The translations under genes and the position numbers were made by a program. From CAWAVN01 sp963825075 (GTDB lineage: Bacteria > Planctomycetota > Planctomycetia > Planctomycetales > Planctomycetaceae): a DNA stretch of 64,000 bases. This document shows positions 35,795 to 47,513 of the stretch, piece by piece (within the stretch, counting starts at the first letter, position 1; each line of letters starts with the position of its first letter). The stretch lies in assembly GCA_963825075.1 (NCBI GenBank), contig CAWGRX010000036.1:62001-126000 (forward strand), written 5' to 3'. Under the pieces are notes generated by a model. The model saw only the letters and a program-made list of their open reading frames with translations, did not search any database and was not told where the DNA came from.

Positions 35795-36396
35795 AAATCA
35801 GCGAATGTGTTGCGAAAAACTGATGGACAAAATCCACTTTCAATAGTTTATGCCATCAATCCACTCATGGCAACGGGAAAACGATTCCCGCGTGGACCAA
35901 TTTTTCCGGCAAAATCACTCTCGCTTGGTGAGCGGCTCATTTTCAACAAGAGCCGGGCACGAAGTAAGCGGAAATGCCCTCAAAACGGATGTGGATGGGA
36001 AAACGAGCCGCACACCAATTCCCATCTCTCGCTGGGGTGGTGCGGAGCGCGGATCGATGATCGATGGCCAATAAGACGGTTTGTAATTTTTACCAAATCG
36101 GCCCCGGTTTGGTCCTTCGCAAGACGTGGGCCGCTTGGGGAATGCCCCGGAGCGAACGAATTTCCTGGCCGGGCTGAAACACCAAAAACGAGGAGAAACC
36201 GCCTATATTCGGCATTTCCGATCGGAGGGATCGGACTTTTCCCGCCTGGCCCATCCGGGTCGGCACGGCATCTGCTTGGTTTTCGGCGGGGGCCAGGGAG
36301 ATCCCCTTGCCGATGCGGACCGGGCATCCGATAATAAGATTTCCTGCGGGATGTTTTTCTCATCTCTTGTGAATCATTAACATCGGAGAGAAGGCC
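35795..36396. other. 602-nt gap without recognised gene
   Basis: The gap separates the divergent efflux cluster and SHOCT-like gene. Open frames on both strands here have Arg/Pro-rich, low-complexity translations and no ribosome sites. I see no tRNA, terminator or clear promoter pair. It probably holds the control region of the metal-efflux cluster. Confidence 0.5.
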
Positions 36397-36786
36397 GTGG
36401 CAGCGGGTGGCCGCAAGGGTTTGGACGACCTCTTTCACAATTTCGCCGAATCCAGCCTGTTGTTTTTGGGGCTGGTGCTGGTGGTTGGAATCGGGATTTG
36501 GGTCGTTTCTTGGATTCGATCCCGATTGGCCGATGATGAGGGTTCTCAGGCGGGGGATCACCGATTGTTATCGCAAATCGCAGATCTTCGCGAGCAGGGT
36601 GACCTGACGGATGAAGAATACCGATCCATCAAAGGTCGGTTGGTAAAACGCCTCGATGACACTGTGTCCGCCAATGGGGAAACCCCTTCCCAACTCCACC
36701 CTTCCCAATCCACCAAATCGCACGATTCGGACCTGCCGGAGAACGGAGGGGGGAATTTTACATCGCAGGATGCATCGGGCGGCTGA
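36397..36786 (+). CDS. small membrane protein with SHOCT-like segment
   Basis: A 129-residue protein with GTG start preceded by GGAGAGAAGG. One TM helix (SLLFLGLVLVVGIGIWVVSW) is followed by a helical segment LLSQIADLREQGDLTDEEYR that resembles the SHOCT pattern (L-x-x-L-x-x-G-x-I-T-x-x-E-[YF]), and a Ser/Gly-rich tail. Such proteins are often small oligomerisation-linked membrane proteins. It lies 170 nt before clpX. Function unknown. Confidence 0.65.
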   Translation: MAAGGRKGLDDLFHNFAESSLLFLGLVLVVGIGIWVVSWIRSRLADDEGSQAGDHRLLSQIADLREQGDLTDEEYRSIKGRLVKRLDDTVSANGETPSQLHPSQSTKSHDSDLPENGGGNFTSQDASGG

Positions 36787-36956
36787 ACGTAACCATGCCG
36801 ACATTTACTCGTCCGCGTCCGTTTCCGTGCCAGGCGCGTTCGTAGGCGGGGAGTCAGCAGCAGTGAGGCCGTGGATTTTGGGTTTGCAGGGATGCGAACA
36901 AGGAACGGAGAGGACTTATAATCTCCTGGCACAATCGGCAACGATGAAGGAAAAGC

Positions 36957-38234
36957 ATGCCCTCCAATAACGACTTCAACGCGGGAAAACGCGGCGCAGG
37001 CAAAAAGAACGCCAATTGTTCCTTTTGCCGAAAGAGCTACCGAGAAGTAGGCCCACTGGTCGAAGGACCCGATGATGTTTACATCTGCGGCGAATGTATC
37101 GAGCTGTGCCAGTCGATCCTCGACCAGGAACGCCGGCGGCGCGGACCGTCCAAACAACTTTTCACCCAAGTCCCGACGCCTCGGGAAATCGTCACCCATC
37201 TGAACGACTACGTCATCGGCCAGGGGCACACCAAAAAAGTGCTCGCCGTCGCGGTCCACAATCATTACAAGCGATTGATGATCCGCGAAGATTCCAACAG
37301 CGACGTGGAGATGGAAAAGTCCAACATCCTGTTCATCGGTCCCACCGGTTGCGGGAAGACCTTGTTGGCCCGCACCTTGGCCCGCTATCTCCAGGTGCCG
37401 TTTGCCATCGGCGATGCCACGACCCTCACCGAAGCGGGCTACGTCGGCGAGGACGTGGAAAACCTGCTGCTCAAATTGCTCCACGCCGCGGACTTCGACA
37501 TCGAAGCTGCCCAGCGCGGAATCCTGTTCATCGACGAGATCGACAAGATCGGCAAAACCAGCCAGAACGTCTCCATCACCCGCGACGTGTCCGGCGAAGG
37601 CGTCCAGCAAGCCCTCTTAAAAATGCTTGAAGGCACGGTCGCCAACGTTCCGCCCCAGGGCGGCCGCAAGCATCCCGAACAGCAATACATTCAGATCGAC
37701 ACAACCAACATCCTGTTCATCTGCGGCGGCACGTTTGTGGGCTTGGAAGACATTATTGCCAAAAGGCTCGGCAAAAAGAGCATCGGTTTCGGTCCGTCGG
37801 TCGGCGGTTCCATGGCCGCCCGCGACCGGGAGCTCCTTTCGCAAGCCTCGGTCGATGATGTCCTCGAATTCGGCCTGATTCCCGAACTCGTCGGCCGCCT
37901 GCCGGTGATCAGTGCCCTCTCGCAACTGTCCGCGGACGATCTCGTTCGCATCCTCACGGAACCGAAGAATTCCCTGGTTCGGCAATATCAGAAATTTTTC
38001 GAGATGGAAGGCGCGGAGTTGGAGTTCACCGAAGGCGCGCTCCGCGAGATCGCGGAAATCGCCAAGCGGAAAGAAACCGGCGCCCGGGGCCTTCGGAGCG
38101 TAGTCGAAGAGACCATGTTCGAGCTGATGTACGAACTACCCGAGCAGGAAGCCGGCCGCAAATATGTGCTCACCCGCGAAATGATTCGGGGCGAGGAAAC
38201 CATTTTCCCCCAGGGCGACTCCGCCGCCGCGTAG
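36957..38234 (+). CDS. clpX: ATP-dependent Clp protease ATP-binding subunit ClpX
   Basis: An intact 425-residue AAA+ unfoldase. The N-terminal zinc-binding domain has four Cys (CSFCRKS...CGEC). Walker A GPTGCGKT lies at about 123-130, and the pore/Walker B region FIDEIDKI at about 187-194, with the pore loop GYVGED. The C-terminal lid ends near VLTREMIRGEE. ClpX feeds substrates to ClpP; no clpP gene is visible nearby, although they are often adjacent. The ATG follows AAGGA by 7 nt. A rho-independent terminator closes the transcription unit at 38262-38304. Confidence 0.97.
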   Translation: MPSNNDFNAGKRGAGKKNANCSFCRKSYREVGPLVEGPDDVYICGECIELCQSILDQERRRRGPSKQLFTQVPTPREIVTHLNDYVIGQGHTKKVLAVAVHNHYKRLMIREDSNSDVEMEKSNILFIGPTGCGKTLLARTLARYLQVPFAIGDATTLTEAGYVGEDVENLLLKLLHAADFDIEAAQRGILFIDEIDKIGKTSQNVSITRDVSGEGVQQALLKMLEGTVANVPPQGGRKHPEQQYIQIDTTNILFICGGTFVGLEDIIAKRLGKKSIGFGPSVGGSMAARDRELLSQASVDDVLEFGLIPELVGRLPVISALSQLSADDLVRILTEPKNSLVRQYQKFFEMEGAELEFTEGALREIAEIAKRKETGARGLRSVVEETMFELMYELPEQEAGRKYVLTREMIRGEETIFPQGDSAAA

Positions 38235-38261
38235 TGCCATCCTTGGTCGATTCCCTATAAT

Positions 38262-38304
38262 AACCAGGGCACGAAGTCGCCAGAAAAGACTTCGTGCTCT
38301 GGTT
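38262..38304 (+). terminator. rho-independent terminator after clpX
   Basis: AACCAGGGCACGAAGTC (38262-38278) pairs with GACTTCGTGCTCTGGTT (38288-38304) with one G:T. The downstream strand continues TTGTTTTGG. The stem lies 28 nt after the clpX stop. Confidence 0.75.
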
Positions 38305-38405
38305 TTGTTTTGGCACTCGCGAAATTCGCCGATCGCTCTGCAATCGTAGCGGATTCGCTATGGATCGTTTTTGGCTCGCCGAACACTGAATAGCAAAAAC
38401 CGAAC

Positions 38406-40234
<1,829 letters not shown>

Positions 40235-40238
<4 letters not shown>

Positions 40239-42058
40239 ATGTGTTTTCGGTCCGGCCGCCGTTGGATCTCGTTTTGGACGAAGTCTGGCAGCGGTATCGC
40301 AGCGACCTGGTGGAACTGCTCGCCTTGATCGCAGAGGGCGAACAGCGCAAAGCCCAAGGCAAGCTGGCCAAACGCGTGGCGGCGGGCCTGCGGGCGGTGC
40401 CGCATTCCCCCACCGCGCTGTTTCCCGTGGACATCGAGATCGACAACCAAAGCTCCGAGCAATACACGGTGCTCCACATCCGGGGCACGGACACCATCGG
40501 TTTTTTGTACGAACTGTCCAATGCGCTAAACCTTGCGGAAATCGACATCGCCCGCGTCATCATCAGTTCGGTCGGCGAAAGTGTGTTCGACACGCTGTAT
40601 GTCACCAACCAAGATAAGCTCAAAATCACCGATGAAAACCGCCTGAAAGAACTGCGGGCCGCGGTCGTGCTCATTAAGCACTTCACGCATTTGCTGCCCG
40701 GCTCTCCCAATCCCGAAACCGCCCTGTTGCAATTTCGGGAGCTTTTGGAAGAGTTGTTCAAACGCGAAACCTGGTACGAAGAGCTGTCTTCGCTCAACCG
40801 GTTCGACGTGCTCGACGCCTTGGCTCGGCTGTTGGGCGTGAGCACGTTTTTGTGGGAAGATTTCTTGAGGCTCCAGCACGAGAATCTATTCCCCGTGGTG
40901 ACCGACACCGAGGCCTTGGCCCATCGCAAACCGAAGGCCGACTTGGAAGCGGAGCGAGATTCGCTTTTGGACAAGGCCGACGATTTCGCAGCCCGCACCG
41001 CCGAGCTGAATGCCTTCAAGGATCGCGAGATGTTCCGCACCGACATGCGGCACATCATGGGCTTGATCGAGGGCTTCGAGGAGTTCTCGGAGGAACTGAC
41101 CGACGTGGCGGATGTCGTCGTCGCCGGGGCCACGGAGATTTGCAGCTACGAGTTGCAAAAACGCTTCGGTGTCCCGCGTTTCGAGCACGGCGAAATCGCC
41201 CCCTTGTCGATCTGCGCCCTGGGCAAATGCGGCGGGCGGGAATTGGGCTACGCCTCGGACATCGAATTGATGTTCCTCTTTGAAGACGCCGCCCGCACGG
41301 ACGGGGCGGAAGCGATCACCGTGACGGAATACTACCAGCGGTTCGTGGAGCTATTTCGGCAGACGATCAAAGCCAGGCAGGAGGGGATTTTTCAGGTGGA
41401 CTTAAGGCTCAGACCCTACGGCCGGGCCGGGAGCCTGGCGGTCTCGCTCGATGCCTTCCAGCAGTATTTCGGCCCCGACGGAGCCGCCTGGCCTTATGAA
41501 CGCCAGGCCCTCGTTAAACTCCGCCCCGTGGCGGGCGACAAAACCTTCGGCGAGCGGATCGCGGGGATTCGCGATCAACTCATCTATACCGGAGAACCGT
41601 TCGACGTGGTCGCCATGCGCGGCATGCGGGAAAAGCAGGTCCTGCAACTGGTCAAAGCCGAGACCGTCAACGCCAAGCTGAGTCCCGGCGGCCTTGTCGA
41701 TTGCGAATACCTCGTCCAAGGTCTGCAAATCACCCACGGCCACCGCGATCCCCGCTTGAGAACGACCAATACCCTAAAAGCCATGTCCGCAATGGCCGAT
41801 TTGGGAATCATTTCCGCCGTCGATTACGCGGAGCTTCGCGAAGCCTACATTTTTCTACGGCGGCTGATCGACGCCCTCCGCATGGTCCGCGGCCATGCGA
41901 AGGATCTCACCGTCCCCGCACCTGACAGCGAGGAATTTGAATTCCTGGCCCGCCGCTTAGGTTACGGCAACGACACCGCTCGCCTCAAACGCAACCTCGA
42001 CCGCTCCACCGAATGCGTCCGCGAACTAAGCCGACTCCTCGAAACCCCCGCTGCGTAA
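40235..42058 (+). CDS. glnE: glutamine synthetase adenylyltransferase, second ACT domain and C-terminal half (frame-broken)
   Basis: The second half of the GlnE-like protein. The apparent start is GTG 40235, overlapping the previous stop as GTGA; the segment FVNVFSVRPP looks like the last strand of the first ACT domain. A second ACT domain lies at about 74-128 (YTVLHIRGTDTIGFLYELSN). The second nucleotidyltransferase core is LGKCGGRELGYASDIELMFL (about 329-348), then VDLRLRPYGRAGSL and a helical C-terminus. Canonical GlnE has no ACT domains between its halves; here two occupy that place, which suggests direct small-molecule sensing, as in GlnD. Confidence 0.88.
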
Positions 42059-42189
42059 CGCCTCAGAAACACGGAAAATCAAACCCCGTTTCCGGCAATT
42101 CTCCCGCTAATCGCCGGTAAGAAATCCCATTGGGCGGGGTTGTATTGTGTTGTTGATTCGCTAAAATTCCAGCAAATCCTACCCAAAAT

Positions 42190-42260
42190 TGCCCGGTAGT
42201 GTAATGGTAGCACCACAGATTTTGGTTCTGTTAGTCAAGGTTCGAATCCTTGCCGGGTAA
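42190..42260 (+). tRNA. tRNA-Gln (anticodon TTG)
   Basis: Acceptor arm TGCCCGG (42190-42196) pairs with CCGGGTA (42253-42259), with 42260 as discriminator base. The D-loop contains TAATGGTAG, the anticodon stem is ACAGA/TCTGT around TTTTGGT with anticodon TTG, and the T-arm is CAAGG-TTCGAAT-CCTTG. CCA is not encoded. It lies 131 nt after glnE and is followed by a strong terminator. Confidence 0.97.
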
Positions 42261-42267
42261 ATTGAAC

Positions 42268-42306
42268 AAAAGCCCCGACTTACAAAGAGTTGGGGCTTTT
42301 TATTTT
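42268..42306 (+). terminator. rho-independent terminator after tRNA-Gln
   Basis: AAAAGCCCCGACT (42268-42280) pairs with AGTTGGGGCTTTT (42288-42300) with one G:T, followed by TATTTT. The stem starts 7 nt after the tRNA discriminator base. Confidence 0.85.
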
Positions 42307-42357
42307 GGATGGGTCGCTTCGAACCAGAGGCTAATTTTCTGGAGACATTACCGGACA

Positions 42358-43041
42358 TTATCCCAGATGGTCCTTGACCCACTGGAAGGCATAGTGCTTG
42401 AGTTCGTGGGCGGAGCCGATGGCGAGTTTTTGGCGGATGCGGTCGCGGTAGGTTTCGATGGTTTTGGGGCTGAGCCGCATGTCCTCGGCGATTGTTTTGA
42501 TGCTCTGCCCCGCACCAATCCGCTCCAGAACGTCGAGTTCGCGGTCGGTGAGTCGTTCGACGGGCGAGAGCATGTTGGATTGTCCGTCGCGGACTCCGAC
42601 CGAACGGTTCAGCATCCGCTGGATCACCGATTCGGAAGCAAAAATCCGCCCTTCCGCGACTTCGCGGAGCGCTTCCAGCAAGGTGAGCGCCGTATTTTGC
42701 TTATGGACGTAGCCCATCGCGCCGATGTGCAAAGCGCGTTCGGCATAGATGGATTCCTCGTGCATGGAGGAAACAATCACGCGCAGGGCGGGTTGGCGGG
42801 CCAGCATTCGCTTGACCAAATCCAGGCCATTGCCTTCCTTTAGGGAGATATCGACGATGGCAATACCGGGGGAGGTCTGATCGAGTTGATTTAAGGCTTC
42901 GGCGATGCCGTCGGCCTCTCCGCAGACGAGAAATCCCTCTTCGCCTTCAATCCGCAGTCGCATCCCGTCGCGCACCAGGGGATGGTCATCCACGATGAGC
43001 ATGCGCACCGGACGGGGCAGCCGTTGCTTTTCGTTAGCCAT
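42358..43041 (-). CDS. NarL/LuxR-family response regulator
   Basis: A 227-residue two-domain regulator. The receiver domain (about 12-130) has the acidic pair in MLIVDDHPLVRDG, the phosphoacceptor Asp in IAIVDISLKEGNG (near residue 66) and the Lys of YVHKQN. The LuxR helix-turn-helix (about 163-220) reads LTDRELDVLERIGAGQSIKT and SPKTIETYRDRIRQKL. No cognate histidine kinase is adjacent, so the partner is encoded elsewhere. It converges on tRNA-Gln. Confidence 0.92.
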   Translation of the reverse strand: MANEKQRLPRPVRMLIVDDHPLVRDGMRLRIEGEEGFLVCGEADGIAEALNQLDQTSPGIAIVDISLKEGNGLDLVKRMLARQPALRVIVSSMHEESIYAERALHIGAMGYVHKQNTALTLLEALREVAEGRIFASESVIQRMLNRSVGVRDGQSNMLSPVERLTDRELDVLERIGAGQSIKTIAEDMRLSPKTIETYRDRIRQKLAIGSAHELKHYAFQWVKDHLG

Positions 43042-43414
43042 CTTGGTGTGCTCCTAACATCTCTGAACACTCTTGCCTCTTTTCCCTCATCGGCAATTTC
43101 CGGGGAGGGCCTAGTGAAGCGATTGTCCCGTTAATCTTTGCAAAGTCCATGCCATTGAAAGGTCGAGTCCATTACATCACCCCGATATTGTCTTAACCCC
43201 AAGAATCCTAGGATTTTATTGCATCGAATTCCCTCCAAGCTATTTTAGTTCGTGAAACGGAAAAAAAATAGAACACAGGATCCCCAGATCATGTCCTAGG
43301 GAGAAGTCGCTACACAAGCGAGGATGGGGGCTTCTTGTCGACCATGCTTGGGACCCAGGAGCCGCGGCCGAGAATTCGAAAACCTTGGCGCGAGAATTGC
43401 AGAATCCAGAGAGC
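43042..43414. other. 373-nt divergent gap without recognised gene
   Basis: The gap lies between the response regulator and an AI-2E family permease, which start in opposite directions. It is AT-richer than the surroundings (stretch near 43180-43280). No clear -35/-10 pair, tRNA or hairpin with U-tract was seen. Confidence 0.5.
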
Positions 43415-44500
43415 ATGAGCACGACAAGCGGATTGGCGGATCGTTTTGGATTGTGGTCCTTGTTGGCTGCCGTTGTCGGATTGGGGATTCTGTTCTATCA
43501 AATCGTCGAGCCGTTCCTGATTCCGTTGTTTTTTGCGGCCATGTTGGCCGTCCTGTTTCGCCCCGTGTTTGACCAGGCGGTGAAATGGGTTGGGGGGCGG
43601 CATCAGGCGGCGGCTGGGCTGACGGTGTTGACCTTGCTCGTGGTGCTTCTGCCGTTGGCGGGAGCGCTCTTTTTCGCCGGCCGCGAACTGGCGGATGTCG
43701 GGCAAGAAGTTATGGAGTGGAACCCCGCCGACCAGCCGCTCGTCCGAGATGTCAGACGCTATTGGAGAAACCATCTTTCGGACGAGGAATGGCAGCAATT
43801 TCAAGGCTCCCTCCGCAGCGGCATCCGGGACATCACGGCTGACATCTTCGAGCGCACGCGGGCGTTTCTTTCCAACGTCATCCGCTTTGTGGTCGGCCTG
43901 GCGATTATGGCGCTGGCCTTGTACTATTTTTTCGCCGACGGCCCGCAAATCGTGCGCACGCTCCGGTCAGTCTCGCCTTTGGACGAGCAGGACGAAGAGG
44001 TCGTATTCGAGAAATTCGTTTCCGTCTGCCGGGGTGTGATTATCGGAAGTCTGCTGTGTGCGCTGGTGCAAGCCGTGCTCATGGGAATCGGCCTGGCCGT
44101 CGTCGGCATCGACAGCGTGTGGCTGCTGTCGGGTTTGACGTTCCTCTGCTCGATGATCCCCTTTCTCGGAGCCGCCGGCATTTGGGGACCGGTCACGATT
44201 TGGCTGCTGTCCGTGAAGGCCTATTCATCGGCGGTGTTTTTGGGACTCTATGGAGGCTTGATTGTTTCCACCTCCGACAACCTGGTTCGCGCTTACGTGC
44301 TGAAGGGGTCTGTGAACATGCATCCTCTGGTGGGCTTGATCAGCGTCGTGGGGGCGATCCAACTCGTGGGACTGTGGGGCATCTTTCTCGGTCCGATCGC
44401 CGCCGCCCTCTTTTATTCGCTGCTCAGGCTCCTGAACATGCGGCTGATCCATGCCGACCCGATGTTGGAAGCCATGAACGACGTTGAGGACGGCGTCTGA
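43415..44500 (+). CDS. AI-2E family transporter (PerM/YhhT-like)
   Basis: A 361-residue permease starting at ATG 43415; the longer frame from 43385 lacks a ribosome site. The N-terminal pair of TM helices (WSLLAAVVGLGILFYQIVEP, FLIPLFFAAMLAVLF), a soluble loop, and about five C-terminal TM segments with GSVNMHPLVGLISVVGAIQL are typical. Family members have been linked to AI-2 export or to sodium/proton exchange, so the name does not prove a quorum-sensing role. A second member is encoded at 45599-46825. Confidence 0.85.
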   Translation: MSTTSGLADRFGLWSLLAAVVGLGILFYQIVEPFLIPLFFAAMLAVLFRPVFDQAVKWVGGRHQAAAGLTVLTLLVVLLPLAGALFFAGRELADVGQEVMEWNPADQPLVRDVRRYWRNHLSDEEWQQFQGSLRSGIRDITADIFERTRAFLSNVIRFVVGLAIMALALYYFFADGPQIVRTLRSVSPLDEQDEEVVFEKFVSVCRGVIIGSLLCALVQAVLMGIGLAVVGIDSVWLLSGLTFLCSMIPFLGAAGIWGPVTIWLLSVKAYSSAVFLGLYGGLIVSTSDNLVRAYVLKGSVNMHPLVGLISVVGAIQLVGLWGIFLGPIAAALFYSLLRLLNMRLIHADPMLEAMNDVEDGV

Positions 44501-44516
44501 TTTTGGCAGCGGAAAT

Positions 44517-45440
44517 TCAGAATGGTGGTTCGAGGTTCTGAAACATCAGACAGCTGTTTGCTTTGTGCCGCATCGCGCAGAGGAACTGGATGAACTCCGC
44601 TCCCAAAAAGAGGAGATGGCTGGCATAGTACAGCCACAATAGCACCGCCAAAAACGATCCTAAGGTCCCGTAGGCGTTCGTGTATCGGGTTCCAATCAGA
44701 ATGTTGGACAGGATATGCCGGCCGATTTCCCATCCCACCGAGACCAGCACGGCTCCCGCCAAGGCTTCCCGCCAACGGACTTCGACTTTCGGCAAGAAGC
44801 GATAGAGCAAGGTAAAGGCCAGCGTATTCAGCACGAGGCTGACTGACCACTCGAGAAATTGGCTCAGGGCGTGAGGGATCGGCAGCCACCGCGAAGCCAC
44901 TTGTTCCACCGTGGACAGCGTCATCCCGGCCAAAAAAATGAGGATAATCAAAAGCCCCAGCGAACAGAGCATGATGAACGCCCGGAACCGCTCCAGCAAT
45001 AGATAGCGCAGGGATTGCCAGAATTTCATGTCCTCAGACGGCGGGACATTCCAGATGATGTCGAACGCGCGTTCAAATTGAGCGAAAATGGCCACCGCCC
45101 CGAACAGCATCCCCAGGAGTCCCAAAGACCCTCCCAGCGAGGCGTCTTTCTGAACCTGGCTCAATACGGATTCGATTTGTCCCCTTAGCTGGGACGACGC
45201 TTCCGTTTCCACCGCCGAGAGCACCTGTTCGCGGGCGTCCTGACCAAGGGTGGTTGTTTTCAGAAAAACGCCCAAACCGGAGACAAGCACGATCAGCAGG
45301 GGCAACAGCGAGACGCCTGCGTAATAAGACACGGCCGCAGCCATCAAGCTCCCGTCATCCTTCTGAAAACGATCCCAAGTTTTACTAACTGGGTTCCAGA
45401 AGTAGTCTCGAATCCAACGCCAGATTGCGGAGTTCTTCAT
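44517..45440 (-). CDS. YihY/BrkB family membrane protein
   Basis: A 307-residue polytopic protein. The motif DDGSLMAAAVSYYAGVSLLP lies near the N-terminus (about 25-45), as in YihY/virulence factor BrkB, formerly called RNase BN. Six TM segments are visible, and TLGSFLAVLLWLYYASHLL near the C-terminus is typical. It converges with the AI-2E permease upstream and is followed by a second such permease on the same strand. Function unknown; the RNase label is obsolete. Confidence 0.9.
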   Translation of the reverse strand: MKNSAIWRWIRDYFWNPVSKTWDRFQKDDGSLMAAAVSYYAGVSLLPLLIVLVSGLGVFLKTTTLGQDAREQVLSAVETEASSQLRGQIESVLSQVQKDASLGGSLGLLGMLFGAVAIFAQFERAFDIIWNVPPSEDMKFWQSLRYLLLERFRAFIMLCSLGLLIILIFLAGMTLSTVEQVASRWLPIPHALSQFLEWSVSLVLNTLAFTLLYRFLPKVEVRWREALAGAVLVSVGWEIGRHILSNILIGTRYTNAYGTLGSFLAVLLWLYYASHLLFLGAEFIQFLCAMRHKANSCLMFQNLEPPF

Positions 45441-45598
45441 CTCTACTCAGAAAGGGGTTAAAGAGCTTGTTAGCGGTTAATGACAAGTCGAATGGGTTTA
45501 TGGCATAGCATCAAAAGCCAGTCAACACTTAACGGCGGACGCTTTTGTACAATTTAGGATGCCTGTTGAATCAGAACCGCGGAGACGAACGCGAATTC

Positions 45599-46825
45599 TC
45601 ATTGGCTGCCGATGAGCCGGGCCAGGGGTTTTGACCGATCCAAATGATCGCAGATGATTTTGACGATTCCCAGCAAGGGCACGGCGATCAAAATTCCTCC
45701 AATCCCCCAGACCCACCCCCAAAACACGATAAACAAGAAGACGACGGCCGGGTTTAACTCCATGGACTTCCCGAGGATCATCGGCGTGATCACGTTTCCC
45801 TCCAGCATATTGACGGCGAGATAACACAAAGGGCCCGCCAAGGCATGAAGCGTTGAATCGACATAGACCACGCCGATCAAAAACGTGACAATAATCCCAA
45901 CAAGACAACCTAAATACGGAATGTAATTCAACATCGTCGCCATGATGCCCAGCAGGATCGGGTCGGGAAAGCCCAGCAAGCCGAGAATGGTCCCCACGAC
46001 CGTGCCGAGCGCGAGATTGATCCCCGTGATCGTCATCAGGTAACGCGAAATGCCCCGCTCCAATTTGCGGAGCATTTGCACGAAAGCCCGCTTGTTTTGG
46101 ATGGTGGGCAACAATTCCACGCCCGCGTTCGACGTGCGATGCCCCATCGCCAAAAGCAAATAGGTCAACACGACCGTGACGCACGCTCCCGCCAGAAAAC
46201 TCACCGTGACGTTCAGAACGTCGTCGGTAATCGGCGGCTGCTCGACGGCCACTTTGATCGCTTCCTTGCCGCTGGGGCTTTTGGCGATTTGAGTCACTTC
46301 ATCCGTGGCCCGGTTCAATTTGTGAATCGGCTCCACGAGAAACTGGAGTTTTTCCTTGGCCTGGTGAAACGTTTGGGGAGCGGTGGCGATCCAATTCGCC
46401 GCGGGCGTGAGAAACACAAAGCACACGCCGCCTAGAAACAAACTCGTCGCCCCCACCACAACCGCCGCGGCCATCGATTCCGGAATCCGCAATCGCATCA
46501 ACCACCGCACTAAGGGGGACAGCAGAAAGAACAGCACCAAGGCCAGCGTGATCGGAAACAGAATCGCCCGCGCAAAATAAAGCATAAAGACCGCGGCGAT
46601 GCTAGCGAGCAACCCCAGAGAAAACCGACCGGGATTGTCCACACCGCGATCAGAGGAACGCGACGACTGAGAGGCTGCAGGATTTTCCGACGGCGAATTT
46701 TCTTCCGCATCGGGACTCTTCTCCGCTGGCTTTCGATTGCTTTCGTCGGGCGATTGCATTTTCCCCCCGGCTGACTCACTGAGAGAATCTTCAGCCGTCG
46801 CGGAAGCCGAAACGTTTGAGGACAT
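45599..46825 (-). CDS. AI-2E family transporter with long charged N-terminus
   Basis: A 408-residue permease from ATG 46825, with AGGAG 7 nt upstream. About 75 hydrophilic residues precede TM1 (MSSNVSASATAEDSLSE, low complexity, acidic). The membrane domain has IAAVFMLYFARAILFPITLA, a soluble loop, and the C-terminal motif PDPILLGIMATMLNYIPYLG. It is only distantly like the permease at 43415. No regulator or operon partner beyond the YihY gene, which lies 158 nt downstream on the same strand. Confidence 0.85.
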   Translation of the reverse strand: MSSNVSASATAEDSLSESAGGKMQSPDESNRKPAEKSPDAEENSPSENPAASQSSRSSDRGVDNPGRFSLGLLASIAAVFMLYFARAILFPITLALVLFFLLSPLVRWLMRLRIPESMAAAVVVGATSLFLGGVCFVFLTPAANWIATAPQTFHQAKEKLQFLVEPIHKLNRATDEVTQIAKSPSGKEAIKVAVEQPPITDDVLNVTVSFLAGACVTVVLTYLLLAMGHRTSNAGVELLPTIQNKRAFVQMLRKLERGISRYLMTITGINLALGTVVGTILGLLGFPDPILLGIMATMLNYIPYLGCLVGIIVTFLIGVVYVDSTLHALAGPLCYLAVNMLEGNVITPMILGKSMELNPAVVFLFIVFWGWVWGIGGILIAVPLLGIVKIICDHLDRSKPLARLIGSQ

Positions 46826-47217
46826 CGAACCGCTCCTCATTGATCGGGAACGGCCTCCAAATCCGAAACGGCGGAGTCTTCGACAGCGTTCCTCATGGGG
46901 ACGTGGAGTTATTTCTCCATTCCCTTGAAAAAACCATGCCGAACTTCTCCGCACGATTCCCGCTCATCTCAGGCTTTCCGCGGCCGAAGTGCGCGACAGG
47001 CAATCGGGCAGCCTGGTTTCCCATCGAGCAATCGGTTGAGAGGCATAAGCTAGCGTCTGATGCCGCGCCAGGCGGCGATTTGGGGGAAATCCCGCAAAAC
47101 GGGCTGGGTGGTCCATGAAACACGTCCGGCGGCATCGGTTTTGCTTTTCCGATGCCCCAAGAAGTGATTTCAAAAATCCACTTTCAATCGTTTCCGACCA
47201 CTGAGGAGATACAGCTC
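46826..47217. other. 392-nt divergent gap without recognised gene
   Basis: The gap lies between the second AI-2E permease and a small protein gene. Open frames here are short and Arg/Pro-rich. The segment CGAAACGGCGGAGTC and others show no repeat with neighbours. I see no RNA gene or convincing promoter. Confidence 0.5.
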
Positions 47218-47475
47218 ATGATTCTAAGCGAACGACAACTCTCGGAAGAGCAACCCTCCTATTCCCAGGACCAAGAATTCGATTGGGATGTTGCCCAATC
47301 CGAGGGAGCGGACAATCAACCTTACTTGCCTTCCCCTTGGGAAATCCAAGAAATCTGCCGCGAAATCCGCAGCGGCTGGTCCGAAGCAGAGCATCGGCGA
47401 CGGGCGGGATATATCTCGGCTCCACTGCAGCTTGCCGTTCGCCCCTGCCGAATCTCGCTATGTGACGTCGGTTAA
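47218..47475 (+). CDS. small hypothetical protein
   Basis: An 85-residue protein from ATG 47218, with AGGAG 11 nt upstream. The first 35 residues are acidic and Gln/Ser-rich; then comes the amphipathic segment IQEICREIRSGWSEAEHRRR, which resembles short planctomycete proteins ending in WS-x-x-E-x-x-x-R. The last 18 residues change in character (Leu/Ser/Cys), so the natural C-terminus may be displaced by a frame error. Function unknown. Confidence 0.5.
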   Translation: MILSERQLSEEQPSYSQDQEFDWDVAQSEGADNQPYLPSPWEIQEICREIRSGWSEAEHRRRAGYISAPLQLAVRPCRISLCDVG

Positions 47476-47513
47476 ATCCGGACGCCCGCTTGGGGGTGTT
47501 TGTCGAAACCCGT

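Noticed and set aside
35582..36334. 250-residue open frame on the plus strand
   Set aside because: It is antisense to the Cys-rich exported protein, low in complexity and has no ribosome site.
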